Shown here: piece by piece, positions 37,753 to 46,269 of the stretch
Numbering within the stretch: the stretch's first letter is position 1
Layout: each line of letters starts with the position of its first letter
NCBI RefSeq assembly: GCF_017357825.1
Contig: NZ_CP046072.1
Coordinates: forward strand, 62,001-126,000
Direction: 5' to 3'
Origin: Sulfurimonas aquatica
Lineage (GTDB): Bacteria > Campylobacterota > Campylobacteria > Campylobacterales > Sulfurimonadaceae
DNA: 64,000 nt
Made by a program: the position numbers and the translations under genes
The notes under the pieces: model-generated
The model's input: only the letters and a program-made list of their open reading frames with translations
What the model was told of the DNA's origin: nothing
Databases searched by the model: none

Positions 37753-38649
37753 TTATTGTTTAATTATTTCAGTTGTTTGGCATCTATTATATTCACATTG
37801 AAAAGTAGTGTGTGTTATACCAAAAGAGTTAGAGAGCCTATCTTCAAGTATATCTATGATTTTTTGAGACTCCTCAAGTGATAGGTTGTTATTAAAATCA
37901 AGATGTGCTTCAAGATGGATTCTATGCTCATCTAGTTGCCATAGGTGAAGATGATGGGCATTGTTTATCTCCTCTTGCTGAAGTATGAGACCAAGTATCT
38001 CTTCTAAATCTACATCTTTTGGAGTAAACTGCATCAAAATGGCGCTAGAGTCTTTAACTAAACCCACTGAAGCCCAGATGAGGTAAGTTGCGATGATGAG
38101 TGAGACGATAGGGTCAACCCAGTAGAGTTGATAGTAGTACATTAGTACTCCGCCAACAACTACCGCTACAGAGGTCATAACATCAGTGAGAAGATGAAGA
38201 TAGGCTGCTCTGATATTCATGTTTTCATGGGCATCATCTTTAACTAAAAGAACGCTAATGGCATTTAAAATAATACTCAAAATACCAAGTGCAATAACCC
38301 AGATAGAATCAACAACCTCAGGGTTGTAAAACTTGTGAAATGACTCAAAAATAAGAAAAATACCTATACCTATAAGAACGGAGGCATTAAAAAGAGTTGC
38401 GAGAATCTCAGCACGTTTGTACCCAAAAGTTTTATCGGTATCGCTTGGTTTTGCAGCCAGACGATTTGCGCCATAAGCAACTACTAACGCTATAACATCA
38501 CTAAAGTTATGAAGTGCATCACTCAGTAGTGCTAATGAGCCAGAAAGCACTCCCCCAACTACTTGTGCAAGGGTGATAATAACATTGAGGATGATGGTTA
38601 TAAAAAGATTTTTTCCACTTACATCATGATGGTGATGATCTGCCGACAT
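37753..38649 (-). CDS. Cation diffusion facilitator (CzcD/ZitB-type zinc exporter)
   Basis: 298 residues. Six membrane helices with the two metal-site motifs typical of Zn-type CDF proteins: DALHNFSDV in helix 2 and HLLTDVMTS in helix 5. A His-rich N-terminus (MSADHHHHD) and a C-terminal ferredoxin-like regulatory domain (HHLHLWQLDEHRIHLEAHL) are present. It exports Zn2+ (possibly Cd2+/Co2+) using the proton gradient. AAAGGA precedes the ATG. Downstream is the Na+/H+ antiporter. Confidence 0.92.
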   Translation of the reverse strand: MSADHHHHDVSGKNLFITIILNVIITLAQVVGGVLSGSLALLSDALHNFSDVIALVVAYGANRLAAKPSDTDKTFGYKRAEILATLFNASVLIGIGIFLIFESFHKFYNPEVVDSIWVIALGILSIILNAISVLLVKDDAHENMNIRAAYLHLLTDVMTSVAVVVGGVLMYYYQLYWVDPIVSLIIATYLIWASVGLVKDSSAILMQFTPKDVDLEEILGLILQQEEINNAHHLHLWQLDEHRIHLEAHLDFNNNLSLEESQKIIDILEDRLSNSFGITHTTFQCEYNRCQTTEIIKQ

Positions 38650-38790
38650 ACTGCTTCCTTTGAAGGGTATATAAAAGATATCTTATATGATAACATGAGT
38701 TTGTGTAAGATTACTAATGTGTAAGTGTAAAAAAGAGAGGATAAACTTCCATGCAAGTAAAGAACAAAAATAAGCTCTTTACTTTACTGC

Positions 38791-39327
38791 TTAAAACGCC
38801 AAGTATGCACCAAGGTATGTATTTGTAATCTCTCCGGATGGAACCGTTACTGAATTAGAAGACATTTTATTTCTAATTATTTTAGAATAACCTAGCATCA
38901 CACCTAGTTCATTACCAAAAAGTTGAGTGTAGCCTATGCTTAAAACTAAATCAGCGTTATAACCTCCACGTCCCTCAAAAATTGTATCTGAGTCTGTGTT
39001 TTCCGTATGGTCCCATATAGGCATACCTGCAATAGCTCTAAAGTTCAGATGAAGTGATGAATCATTTAAGTAATACCCCTCATACCAGTATCCAATTTGA
39101 GCTGTTACAGACATAGAACGCTGCTCAGTAACCCCTTGCTGCTGATCTACTCCATTGATTGTAAGTGTTTCATCAGCATGTTGAGGAATCAGAGTTGTAC
39201 TAATCTCGCTTGAATATGCAAAGTTACTTTTGGTCTCATAAAGAGTTCCTACTGTGTAGAGAGGGTTTGTTGATGTTGCATCAGTCTCTATAGTGTCATT
39301 TGTTGTTTTAAAGTTGAGGTTGTTCAT
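38791..39327 (-). pseudogene. N-terminally truncated outer-membrane beta-barrel protein
   Basis: 178 residues that look like the C-terminal part of an outer-membrane barrel: alternating strands (SMSVTAQIGYWYEGYYL, ELGVMLGYSKII) and a terminal Phe in LGAYLAF, the usual Bam recognition end. There is no signal peptide, no ribosome site before the only ATG, and the frame continues upstream with plausible strand sequence (GYSYYRVV) for 13 codons to a stop at 39367-39369. The gene therefore appears to have lost its 5' part. A non-ATG start for a short intact protein is not excluded. Confidence 0.5.
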
Positions 39328-39626
39328 AACAACTCTATAGTATGAGTATCCACATTTTTGTTTGTATTAAGGAGAATGAAAGGAGCTTTAAGAAATAAAA
39401 TGGTTTTACAGCGACTTGATCAAACATATAATACAAGCGAAGAATTATAGTGTAGAAAAAATATATCAATAATTGTATAAAATTTAATCAATTATAAGTA
39501 TATTTTAAAATCATAATATATTACAATCTCCTCACAAAACATGGAATATAGTTTATACTCTCCTTAGATCTACAACTTGTAAACATTTCTATTACCATGT
39601 TTTATAAAATATAATTAGGAAGAAGA
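39328..39626. other. Intergenic region before the porin
   Basis: AT-rich and mostly featureless. Beyond the 13 upstream codons of the truncated barrel frame, no reading frame of note was seen. It contains AATTGTATAAAAT (39471-39483) followed by TTAATCAA; both words recur upstream of the guanidine operon (40980-41002). AGGAAGAAG just before 39627 is the porin ribosome site. Confidence 0.5.
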
Positions 39627-40862
39627 ATGAAATTATTAAAAATAAGTACAGTAGCCGCACTTTTAGTAAGTGCTAATGTATATGCGGTAGAAAATGTAAA
39701 AGTAGGTGGAGACGCTAAACTTTTTTATGGAACACAAGATGCGGGATGGTTTAGCGGTGCAGATTCAGGTCTTTTTGAAAAAGATGCGTCATATGCAGAC
39801 TTTGGAGTTAGTTTAGGTGTTACGGCTGATCTTATGGAAAATGTGAAGGCTGGGGTTAAGGCTCAACTCATAACAACTCTAGGTCTGGAAAATGATATAG
39901 TTGTTGGGGGTTGGTCAAGTGCACACTCAAGCGAAAGTGGTACACTTAAGACAACAGAATGGATTTCAGAAGCATGGATTGAAGGTAAAATTGGTAATAC
40001 AACCGGTACCATAGGTCGTATGACACTAGATACTCCACTTGTATTTACCGAAACATGGAGTATGGATTATAATACTTTTGAAGCGATTACAATTACAAAT
40101 GAAGATATTCCAGATACAACATTAACAGGTATGTTTGTTGGACAGTCAAATGGTTATGGATCTGGTGGAACAGCAGATGCTAACGTTATGGCTTCTGGTG
40201 GTGCATTTAGTAAATTAGGATCTGATGGTGCCTTTATTGTTGGTGCAACTAATAACTCTGTGAAGCCGTTAACGGCACAAGCATGGTACTACAATCTTCC
40301 AAATACGTTGGACGCTTTTTGGTTACAAGCTGATGTAGATTATGAAGGTATCATCGCTGGTGCTCAATATACTACTATTAATAGTGATGGTGGAACGGAT
40401 AGTGATACTGCATTTGCTGTAAAACTAGGTTATGCTATCCCAGATATTGCAACAATAACTGCTGCTTATTCATCAGTAGGTGATAAGGGTGATCGTGGAG
40501 GAGTATATAATATTGCCACTGATGGTCAATATTCTGGTACAGCATCAGCACTTTATACAGAATTCTGGTGGTGGTTCCAAACAGCAAGTGTTACAGGTGC
40601 AAATACTATGACTCTTTCAGCTGAAGGTTCAGTTGCTGATGTAGATTTATTTCTTGGACTATACAGTGCAGAGATTAAACCAGCAACAAGTACTACAACT
40701 GATAAAGTAGATGAAATTACTTTCACCGCAAGTAAATCTTTTGGTCCTATAGACACCTCTATTGCACTTATGTATGATATGTTTGATACAGATGCTGTAA
40801 AAGGTCCAAATTACATGGAAGATTTAACTTCATTCCAAGTATACTTGACTTATAACTACTAA
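39627..40862 (+). CDS. Outer-membrane porin (MOMP/Opr-like)
   Basis: 411 residues with a clear signal peptide (MKLLKISTVAALLVSANVYA), then a barrel rich in Gly, Thr and aromatic residues with repeated strand pairs (VKVGGDAKLFYGTQD, TEWISEAWIEGKIG, TGTIGRMTLDTPLVF), ending in an aromatic strand SFQVYLTYNY. It resembles the substrate-diffusion porins of Campylobacterota. A strong terminator follows. It lies directly before the guanidine operon and shares short upstream words with it, so it could admit guanidine or similar solutes, but that is speculation. Confidence 0.85.
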   Translation: MKLLKISTVAALLVSANVYAVENVKVGGDAKLFYGTQDAGWFSGADSGLFEKDASYADFGVSLGVTADLMENVKAGVKAQLITTLGLENDIVVGGWSSAHSSESGTLKTTEWISEAWIEGKIGNTTGTIGRMTLDTPLVFTETWSMDYNTFEAITITNEDIPDTTLTGMFVGQSNGYGSGGTADANVMASGGAFSKLGSDGAFIVGATNNSVKPLTAQAWYYNLPNTLDAFWLQADVDYEGIIAGAQYTTINSDGGTDSDTAFAVKLGYAIPDIATITAAYSSVGDKGDRGGVYNIATDGQYSGTASALYTEFWWWFQTASVTGANTMTLSAEGSVADVDLFLGLYSAEIKPATSTTTDKVDEITFTASKSFGPIDTSIALMYDMFDTDAVKGPNYMEDLTSFQVYLTYNY

Positions 40863-40876
40863 TCTATAAAACTACA

Positions 40877-40900
40877 TTACCCCTTTTCTTAAAGGGGTAA
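40877..40900 (+). terminator. Intrinsic terminator of the porin gene
   Basis: TTACCCCTTT and AAAGGGGTAA form a perfect 10-bp stem with a 4-base loop, 15 bases after the porin stop, followed by CTCTTTAT. It separates the porin from the guanidine operon. Confidence 0.85.
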
Positions 40901-41017
40901 CTCTTTATACCTCATTTATGAATATTAATACCACACTTTTCTAAAACAAAATTATCTATTTCATACGGTTGTATATTATTTAATCAACTAATTGTATAAA
41001 ATATTTATTCTGCATGT

Positions 41018-41023
41018 TATAAT
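41018..41023 (+). promoter_or_regulatory. Candidate -10 box of the guanidine operon
   Basis: TATAAT lies about 50 bases before the riboswitch P1 helix. A hairpin TGAGGTT-GAA-AACCTCA (41043-41059) lies between them. No clear -35 is seen; TTGTAT at 40992 is spaced 20 bases away. Confidence 0.5.
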
Positions 41024-41071
41024 TATTTCAGAAAACATATCATGAGGTTGAAAACCTCACTGCAACTAATA

Positions 41072-41207
41072 GACAACTAGGGTTCCGATGAAATATTTCA
41101 TGTCTGGTCCGAGAGTTGTCAACCTTTTGAATAGAGGTTACACGGAGGGATAAAAGCCCGGGAGGTTATCTACCTCTTGGTGTGTTTACCTTAAATCTAT
41201 TCAGGAG
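41072..41207 (+). promoter_or_regulatory. Guanidine-I riboswitch (ykkC subtype 1) with translational expression platform
   Basis: Aptamer core words match the ykkC consensus in order: CTAGGGTTCCG, a variable hairpin (ATGAAATATTTCAT), CTGGTCCGAGAG, then ACACGGAGGGATAAAAGCC and CGGGAG. P1 is GACAACT (41072-41078) with AGTTGTC (41114-41120). The next helix is AACCT/AGGTT (41121-41139). One strand plus loop of that helix, CTTTTGAATAGA (41124-41135), can instead pair over 12 continuous positions (two G-T wobbles) with TCTATTCAGGAG (41196-41207), which contains the Shine-Dalgarno AGGAG of the first gene. Ligand would favour the aptamer and free the ribosome site: an ON switch. Downstream genes are the known guanidine set, which supports subtype 1 over the ppGpp or PRPP subtypes. 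Confidence 0.93.
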
Positions 41208-41213
41208 TTTTTT

Positions 41214-42281
41214 ATGAAATCTTTTTTTACATCAACATCAAAATTATTAGTTGCCACAGCTTTAGTTAGCACACTTGGCTCATCATTACTTATGGCTGAG
41301 GTCAAAGACAAATTTCAAGTATCATGGACGATTTATGTAGGTTTTATGCCTTGGGATTATGCTCAGCAAAAAGGAATCGTAGATAAATGGGCTAAAAAAT
41401 ATGACATAGAAATAGATTTAGTTCAAGTTAACGACTATATAGAATCAATCAATCAGTATACTGCCGGTAAATTTGATGGTTGTTTAATGACAAATATGGA
41501 TGCACTAACTATCCCTGCTGCAAGTGGTGTTGACTCTACTGCACTAATTATGGGTGATTTTTCAAATGGAAATGACGGTATTGTTCTTAAAGGTACAAAT
41601 AAACTTTCTGATATAAAAGGTCAAAATGTAAACCTTGTTGAGCTTTCAGTTTCTCATTATCTTCTTGCTCGTGGTTTAGAGACTGTTGGTCTTAGCGAAA
41701 AAGATATTACTGTTGTAAATACATCAGATGCAGATATGGTTGCTGCTTATACATCAAGTGAAGTAACAGCATTAACACCATGGAATCCTCAACTCAGTGA
41801 AATTATGTCAATGAAAGATGCAAACCTAGTATTTGATTCAAGTGCAATCCCTGGTGAAATCATCGATATGCTTGTTGTAAATACAGATACATTAAAAGAT
41901 AACCCCAAGTTTGCAAAAGCTTTAACTGGTGCATGGTTTGAAGTTATGGCACTAATGAAAAAAGGTGACAAGGAAGCTTTAACATTTATGGCAGAAGCAT
42001 CTGGTACTGATCTTGCAGGCTTTAAAGGTCAACTTAATTCTACAAAGATGTTTTATGACGCAAGTGAAGCAGTTGAATTTTCTCTAAGTAATGAACTCCC
42101 AAACACAATGAAGAAAGTGAGTGAATTCTCATTTGATCACGGTATTTTAGGTGAAGGTGCTCCAAATGCAGAGTTTATTGGTATGGAATTTCCAAATGGA
42201 AAAACTTTTGGAGATACAAAAAATATCAAACTCCGTTTCATTGATACTTATGTGAAAATGTCTGCTGATGGGAAATTATAA
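41214..42281 (+). CDS. ABC transporter substrate-binding protein (NitT/TauT type, probable guanidine importer)
   Basis: 355 residues with a signal peptide ending near LLMAEVKDKF and the NMT1/SsuA-like fold (YVGFMPWDYAQQKGIVDKW; TAGKFDGCLMTNMDAL). First gene after the guanidine-I riboswitch, with the SD (AGGAG) seven bases before the ATG. Similar binding proteins occur in guanidine/urea carboxylase operons under ykkC control. It probably captures guanidinium, or a guanidino compound, in the periplasm for the permease and ATPase encoded next. The substrate is inferred from context. Confidence 0.88.
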   Translation: MKSFFTSTSKLLVATALVSTLGSSLLMAEVKDKFQVSWTIYVGFMPWDYAQQKGIVDKWAKKYDIEIDLVQVNDYIESINQYTAGKFDGCLMTNMDALTIPAASGVDSTALIMGDFSNGNDGIVLKGTNKLSDIKGQNVNLVELSVSHYLLARGLETVGLSEKDITVVNTSDADMVAAYTSSEVTALTPWNPQLSEIMSMKDANLVFDSSAIPGEIIDMLVVNTDTLKDNPKFAKALTGAWFEVMALMKKGDKEALTFMAEASGTDLAGFKGQLNSTKMFYDASEAVEFSLSNELPNTMKKVSEFSFDHGILGEGAPNAEFIGMEFPNGKTFGDTKNIKLRFIDTYVKMSADGKL

Positions 42282-42290
42282 GATATCACT

Positions 42291-43115
42291 ATGAAACGAT
42301 TAATGAACTTACGCCCGTCAAAAGCGACAAAATTCTTTTTAGGACTTCTACCATTTTTGATAGTGGGTATTTTCTATATCATTGCATCAGATATACGTCT
42401 AATGGAAAATCCACATGACAAGTTATTGCCATCCCTTACTAGTTTCTCAAAAGCTATCGATAGAATGGCTCTAACACCAAGTAAACGAACAGGTGAAATT
42501 TTATTTATAAATGATACTTCTGCTTCACTTCAACGTCTTGGACTAGGTATTCTCATAAGTGCTATATTGGCAATGCTTATAGGAATTCCATTAGGATTTA
42601 TTCCCTTTGTAAGAGCTGGTTTTTCACCTTTTGTGGCCGCTTTTTCAATGATTCCTCCTATCGCGGTACTTCCTATACTTTTTATAGTCTTTGGAATGGG
42701 AGAACTCGCAAAAGTAGCTCTGATTGTTATTGGTGTTACACCTTTAATAGTTCGAGACCTTCAGCAACGTGTATCTGAGATACCCGCTGAACAGATTATT
42801 AAAGCACAAACTTTAGGGGGTTCTACTTGGACTATTGTAGTTCGAGTAATACTGCCACAAATTATGCCAAGATTACTTGACTCAGTACGTCTAACACTAG
42901 GTACAGCTTGGATATTTTTGATATCTGCAGAAGCAATTGCTGCAACCGAAGGTTTAGGATATAGAATATTTTTAGTACGTCGCTATATGTCTATGGATGT
43001 CATTTTACCTTATGTAGCATGGATAACTATCTTAGCATTTTTGTTTGACTATTTCTTAAAGAAAATTACTTACAAACTTTTCCCTTGGTATAGTGGTGCA
43101 AAGGAAAATACATGA
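42291..43115 (+). CDS. ABC transporter permease of the guanidine operon
   Basis: 274 residues. BPD_transp_1-type permease with about six helices and the EAA loop AEQIIKAQTLGGSTWTIV...LPQIMP that contacts the ATPase. A periplasmic insert of about 50 residues lies between the first and second helices (SDIRLMENPHDKLLPSL). The ATG of the ATPase gene overlaps this stop (ATGA). Inner membrane; partner of the preceding binding protein. Confidence 0.9.
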   Translation: MKRLMNLRPSKATKFFLGLLPFLIVGIFYIIASDIRLMENPHDKLLPSLTSFSKAIDRMALTPSKRTGEILFINDTSASLQRLGLGILISAILAMLIGIPLGFIPFVRAGFSPFVAAFSMIPPIAVLPILFIVFGMGELAKVALIVIGVTPLIVRDLQQRVSEIPAEQIIKAQTLGGSTWTIVVRVILPQIMPRLLDSVRLTLGTAWIFLISAEAIAATEGLGYRIFLVRRYMSMDVILPYVAWITILAFLFDYFLKKITYKLFPWYSGAKENT

Positions 43116-43882
43116 GTTTAATTACTATTAAAAACCTTTGGAAAGAGTATGGAGATAATGTTGTTTTAGAAAAAATCTCTCTTAACATTCAAGAGGGAGA
43201 GTTTTGTACACTTGTTGGACCTTCAGGCTGTGGAAAAACAACTTTTTTGAAGATGCTACTAGGACAAGAGACACCAACAAGAGGAACTTTTCTACTTGAG
43301 GGTAAGCCTTTTCCGCAAGAGCCAAGTTTAGAAAGAGGAATTGTATTTCAACGTTACTCTGTATTTGAAAACTTAACAGTACTTGGAAATGTTCTGCTCT
43401 CTATCGAGCTTAAAGAGTCGAAGTTTTTTGGACATCTTTTTGGATTAAAACGCCAAAAAGCGAAAGAGGCTGCAATAAAGATGCTTAATGCTGTTGGACT
43501 CGCAGAGTCTCTGCATAAGTATCCTACTGAACTCTCCGGTGGTATGCAACAGCGTTTATCAATTGCACAATCTTTAGTAAATAAACCAAAGATATTATTA
43601 CTAGATGAGCCGTTTGGAGCTCTTGACCCTGGTATACGTGCTGATATGCATGCACTTATATTAGATTTATGGAAGAAACACAACTTAACTGTTGTTATGG
43701 TTACACATGATTTACATGAGAGTTTTTACCTTGGAAGTCGTCTTCTAGTATTTGACAAGGTGAGAAATGACTCACAAGCACCTAACAGATTTGGAGCACA
43801 AATTACTTATGACATTCCTGTTGGTAGTGAAGGAATGATAATGACAAAAATTAATAAATCTCTAAAAGAAGGAAACAAATGA
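43112..43882 (+). CDS. ABC transporter ATP-binding protein of the guanidine operon
   Basis: 256 residues. Walker A is GPSGCGKTT, the signature LSGGMQQRLSIAQ, Walker B ILLLDEPFGALD and the switch His in VTHD. It is of the SsuB/TauB type and completes the importer with the two preceding genes. It overlaps both neighbours by ATGA junctions, so translation of the four genes is coupled. Confidence 0.93.
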   Translation: MSLITIKNLWKEYGDNVVLEKISLNIQEGEFCTLVGPSGCGKTTFLKMLLGQETPTRGTFLLEGKPFPQEPSLERGIVFQRYSVFENLTVLGNVLLSIELKESKFFGHLFGLKRQKAKEAAIKMLNAVGLAESLHKYPTELSGGMQQRLSIAQSLVNKPKILLLDEPFGALDPGIRADMHALILDLWKKHNLTVVMVTHDLHESFYLGSRLLVFDKVRNDSQAPNRFGAQITYDIPVGSEGMIMTKINKSLKEGNK

Positions 43883-44616
43883 TAATAGAACATACAAAAA
43901 TTAAACCTGAAAATATACTCTTAGAAGAGACACTTCCTGGTGGTGCTAGGTGGTCAAAAATAATTCGTCGTGGCGATAAAATACGTATTAGCAGTAAAGA
44001 TGGTTTGGCATCTCTTTCAGCAATGTTTTACAATGCAGATAATAAGGCAGAACGATTTAACTCTGCAGATACTGTAAAAGTACAACATAATGCTTTTTTC
44101 ACTAAAGGACAATCTCTATACTCAGAACTAGGTCGTATACTTTTTTCTATAACTGATGACACTACGGGTGGTCTTTTTGATGCAATTACTGGAATCAGCA
44201 ATCCACGTATTTTAAAAGAGAATTTTGGTAATGGTACTTATGAAGATTTACGAAATCGTTACCATAAAAGTGATCGTGAAAACTTTTTAGTTGAACTTGG
44301 AAAGTATGGAATGGGTAAACGCGATATGGTTCAAGCGATTAACTTTTTTAGAAGAGTAGATGTCGTTGATGGAAATAAACTAGAACTTTCTTCTAAACGT
44401 GCTGAACCAGAGAGTTATATTGACTTACGTGCTGAAATGAACGTACTACTTGTGCTATCAAATACGCCTCATGTTATGGAAAAAGGTGACTACAATCCTA
44501 GTGATGTTCAACTTACACTTTATAAAGGGTCCCCCGTAACAGAAGATGACCTTTGTAGACATTTCAGTCCACAATCACAGCGTGCATTTATAAATAATGA
44601 CCGCTACTTTGCCTAA
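43879..44616 (+). CDS. Carboxyguanidine deiminase subunit, DUF1989 (UAAP1)
   Basis: 245 residues of the DUF1989/urea-amidolyase-associated protein family: LPGGARWSKIIRRGDKIRI, FYNADNKAERFNSADT, then DPRD-like and SYIDLRAEMNVLLVLSNTPH. In guanidine degraders the two DUF1989 proteins form carboxyguanidine deiminase, which converts carboxyguanidine to allophanate. Earlier annotations call them urea carboxylase-associated. The segment that is CGNHDTLGGHC in the partner is TGGLFDAITGISN here, so this subunit lacks the Cys pair. ATGA overlap with the ATPase gene. Confidence 0.88.
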   Translation: MIIEHTKIKPENILLEETLPGGARWSKIIRRGDKIRISSKDGLASLSAMFYNADNKAERFNSADTVKVQHNAFFTKGQSLYSELGRILFSITDDTTGGLFDAITGISNPRILKENFGNGTYEDLRNRYHKSDRENFLVELGKYGMGKRDMVQAINFFRRVDVVDGNKLELSSKRAEPESYIDLRAEMNVLLVLSNTPHVMEKGDYNPSDVQLTLYKGSPVTEDDLCRHFSPQSQRAFINNDRYFA

Positions 44617-44626
44617 GGAAAAAATA

Positions 44627-45247
44627 ATGAGCCAAAATATTGAAAATGAAATTTATAATGAAAAGATCGCAGCAGGTGTTCCTTGGAGCTATGTTGTAAA
44701 AAAAGGGCAAACTCTTCGTATAGTTGACCTTGAAGGATGTCAAGCAGTTGATACGCTTTTTTACAATGCAAATGATCATGAAGAACGCTACTCTGCAAAT
44801 GATACAGTAAGAGAACAAGGAAGTATCTTTGTTTCGACTGGAACAAAACTTATCTCTACTGATGATAATGTAATGATGGAAGTGGTGGCAGATACTTGCG
44901 GTAATCACGACACACTTGGTGGACACTGTAGTGCTGAGAGTAACACAGTTAGGTATGCACTTGATAGAAAATACATGCATAGTTGTCGTGATAATTATCT
45001 CTATGAGATAGGTGAGTTAGAAATGGACCCTAGAGATTTAACAAATAACATAAACTTTTTCATGAATGTTCCAGTGGAAGAAGATGGTCATCTTATTATA
45101 GTTGATGGTATATCTAAGCCAGGTGCATATGTCGATATGAAAGCAGAAATGGATACATTAGTTTTGGTTTCAAATTGTCCACAACTTAACAATCCATGTA
45201 ATGCTTTTAATCCAACTCCTGTACAGATGATTATCTGGGAGGACTAA
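44627..45247 (+). CDS. Carboxyguanidine deiminase subunit, DUF1989 (UAAP2)
   Basis: 206 residues, homologous to the preceding protein: AGVPWSYVVKKGQTLRIVD, FYNANDHEERYSANDT and DTCGNHDTLGGHCSAESN, with two Cys and two His that could bind a metal or act in catalysis. It ends near MKAEMDTLVLVSNCPQLNNPCN. The ATG at 44627 was chosen because AAGGA lies just upstream; an in-frame start at 44597 overlaps the previous gene without a site. Together with the preceding subunit it should make allophanate from carboxyguanidine. Confidence 0.88.
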   Translation: MSQNIENEIYNEKIAAGVPWSYVVKKGQTLRIVDLEGCQAVDTLFYNANDHEERYSANDTVREQGSIFVSTGTKLISTDDNVMMEVVADTCGNHDTLGGHCSAESNTVRYALDRKYMHSCRDNYLYEIGELEMDPRDLTNNINFFMNVPVEEDGHLIIVDGISKPGAYVDMKAEMDTLVLVSNCPQLNNPCNAFNPTPVQMIIWED

Positions 45248-45251
45248 AATT

Positions 45252-46259
45252 ATGACTAAAATTATAAAATTATTTAGACATAATGATGCATTGATGCCTA
45301 ATGTATTAGCATGGTCATATGTCTTGTTTACATACATATTTGGTTTTATGGCAATACTAGCCAATGATTTATGGATAAATGCTATAGGTGTGATTTTTTT
45401 GGCACATTCTATGGTTATAGCAGCATATTTTATTCATGAATGTGCACATGAGTCTGTTTTTAAACAGAGTCGCCACAATCAAATACTTGGTGAAATTCTT
45501 TTATGGATAACGGGAAACTCTTATAGCGACTACAAAGCACTTAAGAAAAAACATGTTCGCCATCACATGGATAGAGCGGACATCGTCTCTTTTGATTTTA
45601 GAGAAAAACTCAGCGAGTATCCAAAAACGCTAAAACTACTGCAAACACTAGAGTGGTTTTACATACCAGCACTTGAAATCATGATGCATGCTTTGGTGAT
45701 TGTGCTTCCATTTATAAAAAGCAATCGTAAACATCTTCGCTCAAGAGTAGCACTTGTTTTAGCTCTTCGTATAACTATGTTTACACTTTTAGCTTCTATC
45801 TCGCTAAAAGTGCTTGTTTTATATCCTATAGCTTACATGATTTTTTTGACTGTTATGCGTTTTATGGATGTTCACCAACATACTTACGACTTGTATGAAA
45901 CACTAGACCAAGAGCGAGGCGAAGAGGTGAAAAAGTATGATGGTGCTTTTGAGATTGCAAACACCTACTCAAACTTAATCTCGGAGCGTTTTGCATGGTT
46001 AAATCTTTTTGTGCTCAACTTCTCGTATCACAATGTTCACCATGACCAACAAATGCAACCCTGGTATGCTCTGCCTAAGTTACATGACAAGCTTTATAAA
46101 GGGAATGAAACGCGAGTGCTAACATTTTCAAAACTTTTAAAAAGTTACCACACGTACCGAGTGGCGCGCATCATAAATGCTGATGAACCATATACAAATG
46201 TTCATCATGGTAAAGATTTTATTGGAGTGGATGGCGTTTCGTTTTTGACGGCACACTAA
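45252..46259 (+). CDS. Membrane di-iron fatty acid desaturase/hydroxylase-like protein
   Basis: 335 residues with about four membrane helices and the three His boxes of membrane di-iron oxygenases: H62ECAH66E, H101VRH104H105 and H260NVH263H264, plus HQH near 205. The family includes desaturases and hydroxylases that need O2 and an electron donor. It begins four bases after the deiminase subunit stop, so it is part of the guanidine operon, where I know of no described role for such an enzyme. Hypothesis: it oxidises an alkylguanidine or other guanidino compound next to the guanidine-bearing carbon so that guanidine is released. A lipid role is also possible. Confidence 0.8.
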   Translation: MTKIIKLFRHNDALMPNVLAWSYVLFTYIFGFMAILANDLWINAIGVIFLAHSMVIAAYFIHECAHESVFKQSRHNQILGEILLWITGNSYSDYKALKKKHVRHHMDRADIVSFDFREKLSEYPKTLKLLQTLEWFYIPALEIMMHALVIVLPFIKSNRKHLRSRVALVLALRITMFTLLASISLKVLVLYPIAYMIFLTVMRFMDVHQHTYDLYETLDQERGEEVKKYDGAFEIANTYSNLISERFAWLNLFVLNFSYHNVHHDQQMQPWYALPKLHDKLYKGNETRVLTFSKLLKSYHTYRVARIINADEPYTNVHHGKDFIGVDGVSFLTAH

Positions 46260-46269
46260 AGGATTTTTG

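Noticed and set aside
41072-41185. Possible ppGpp or PRPP riboswitch (ykkC subtype 2) instead of guanidine-I
   Set aside because: The downstream genes are the guanidine import and degradation set and a guanidine-II riboswitch lies in the same operon; no amino-acid or purine synthesis genes follow.
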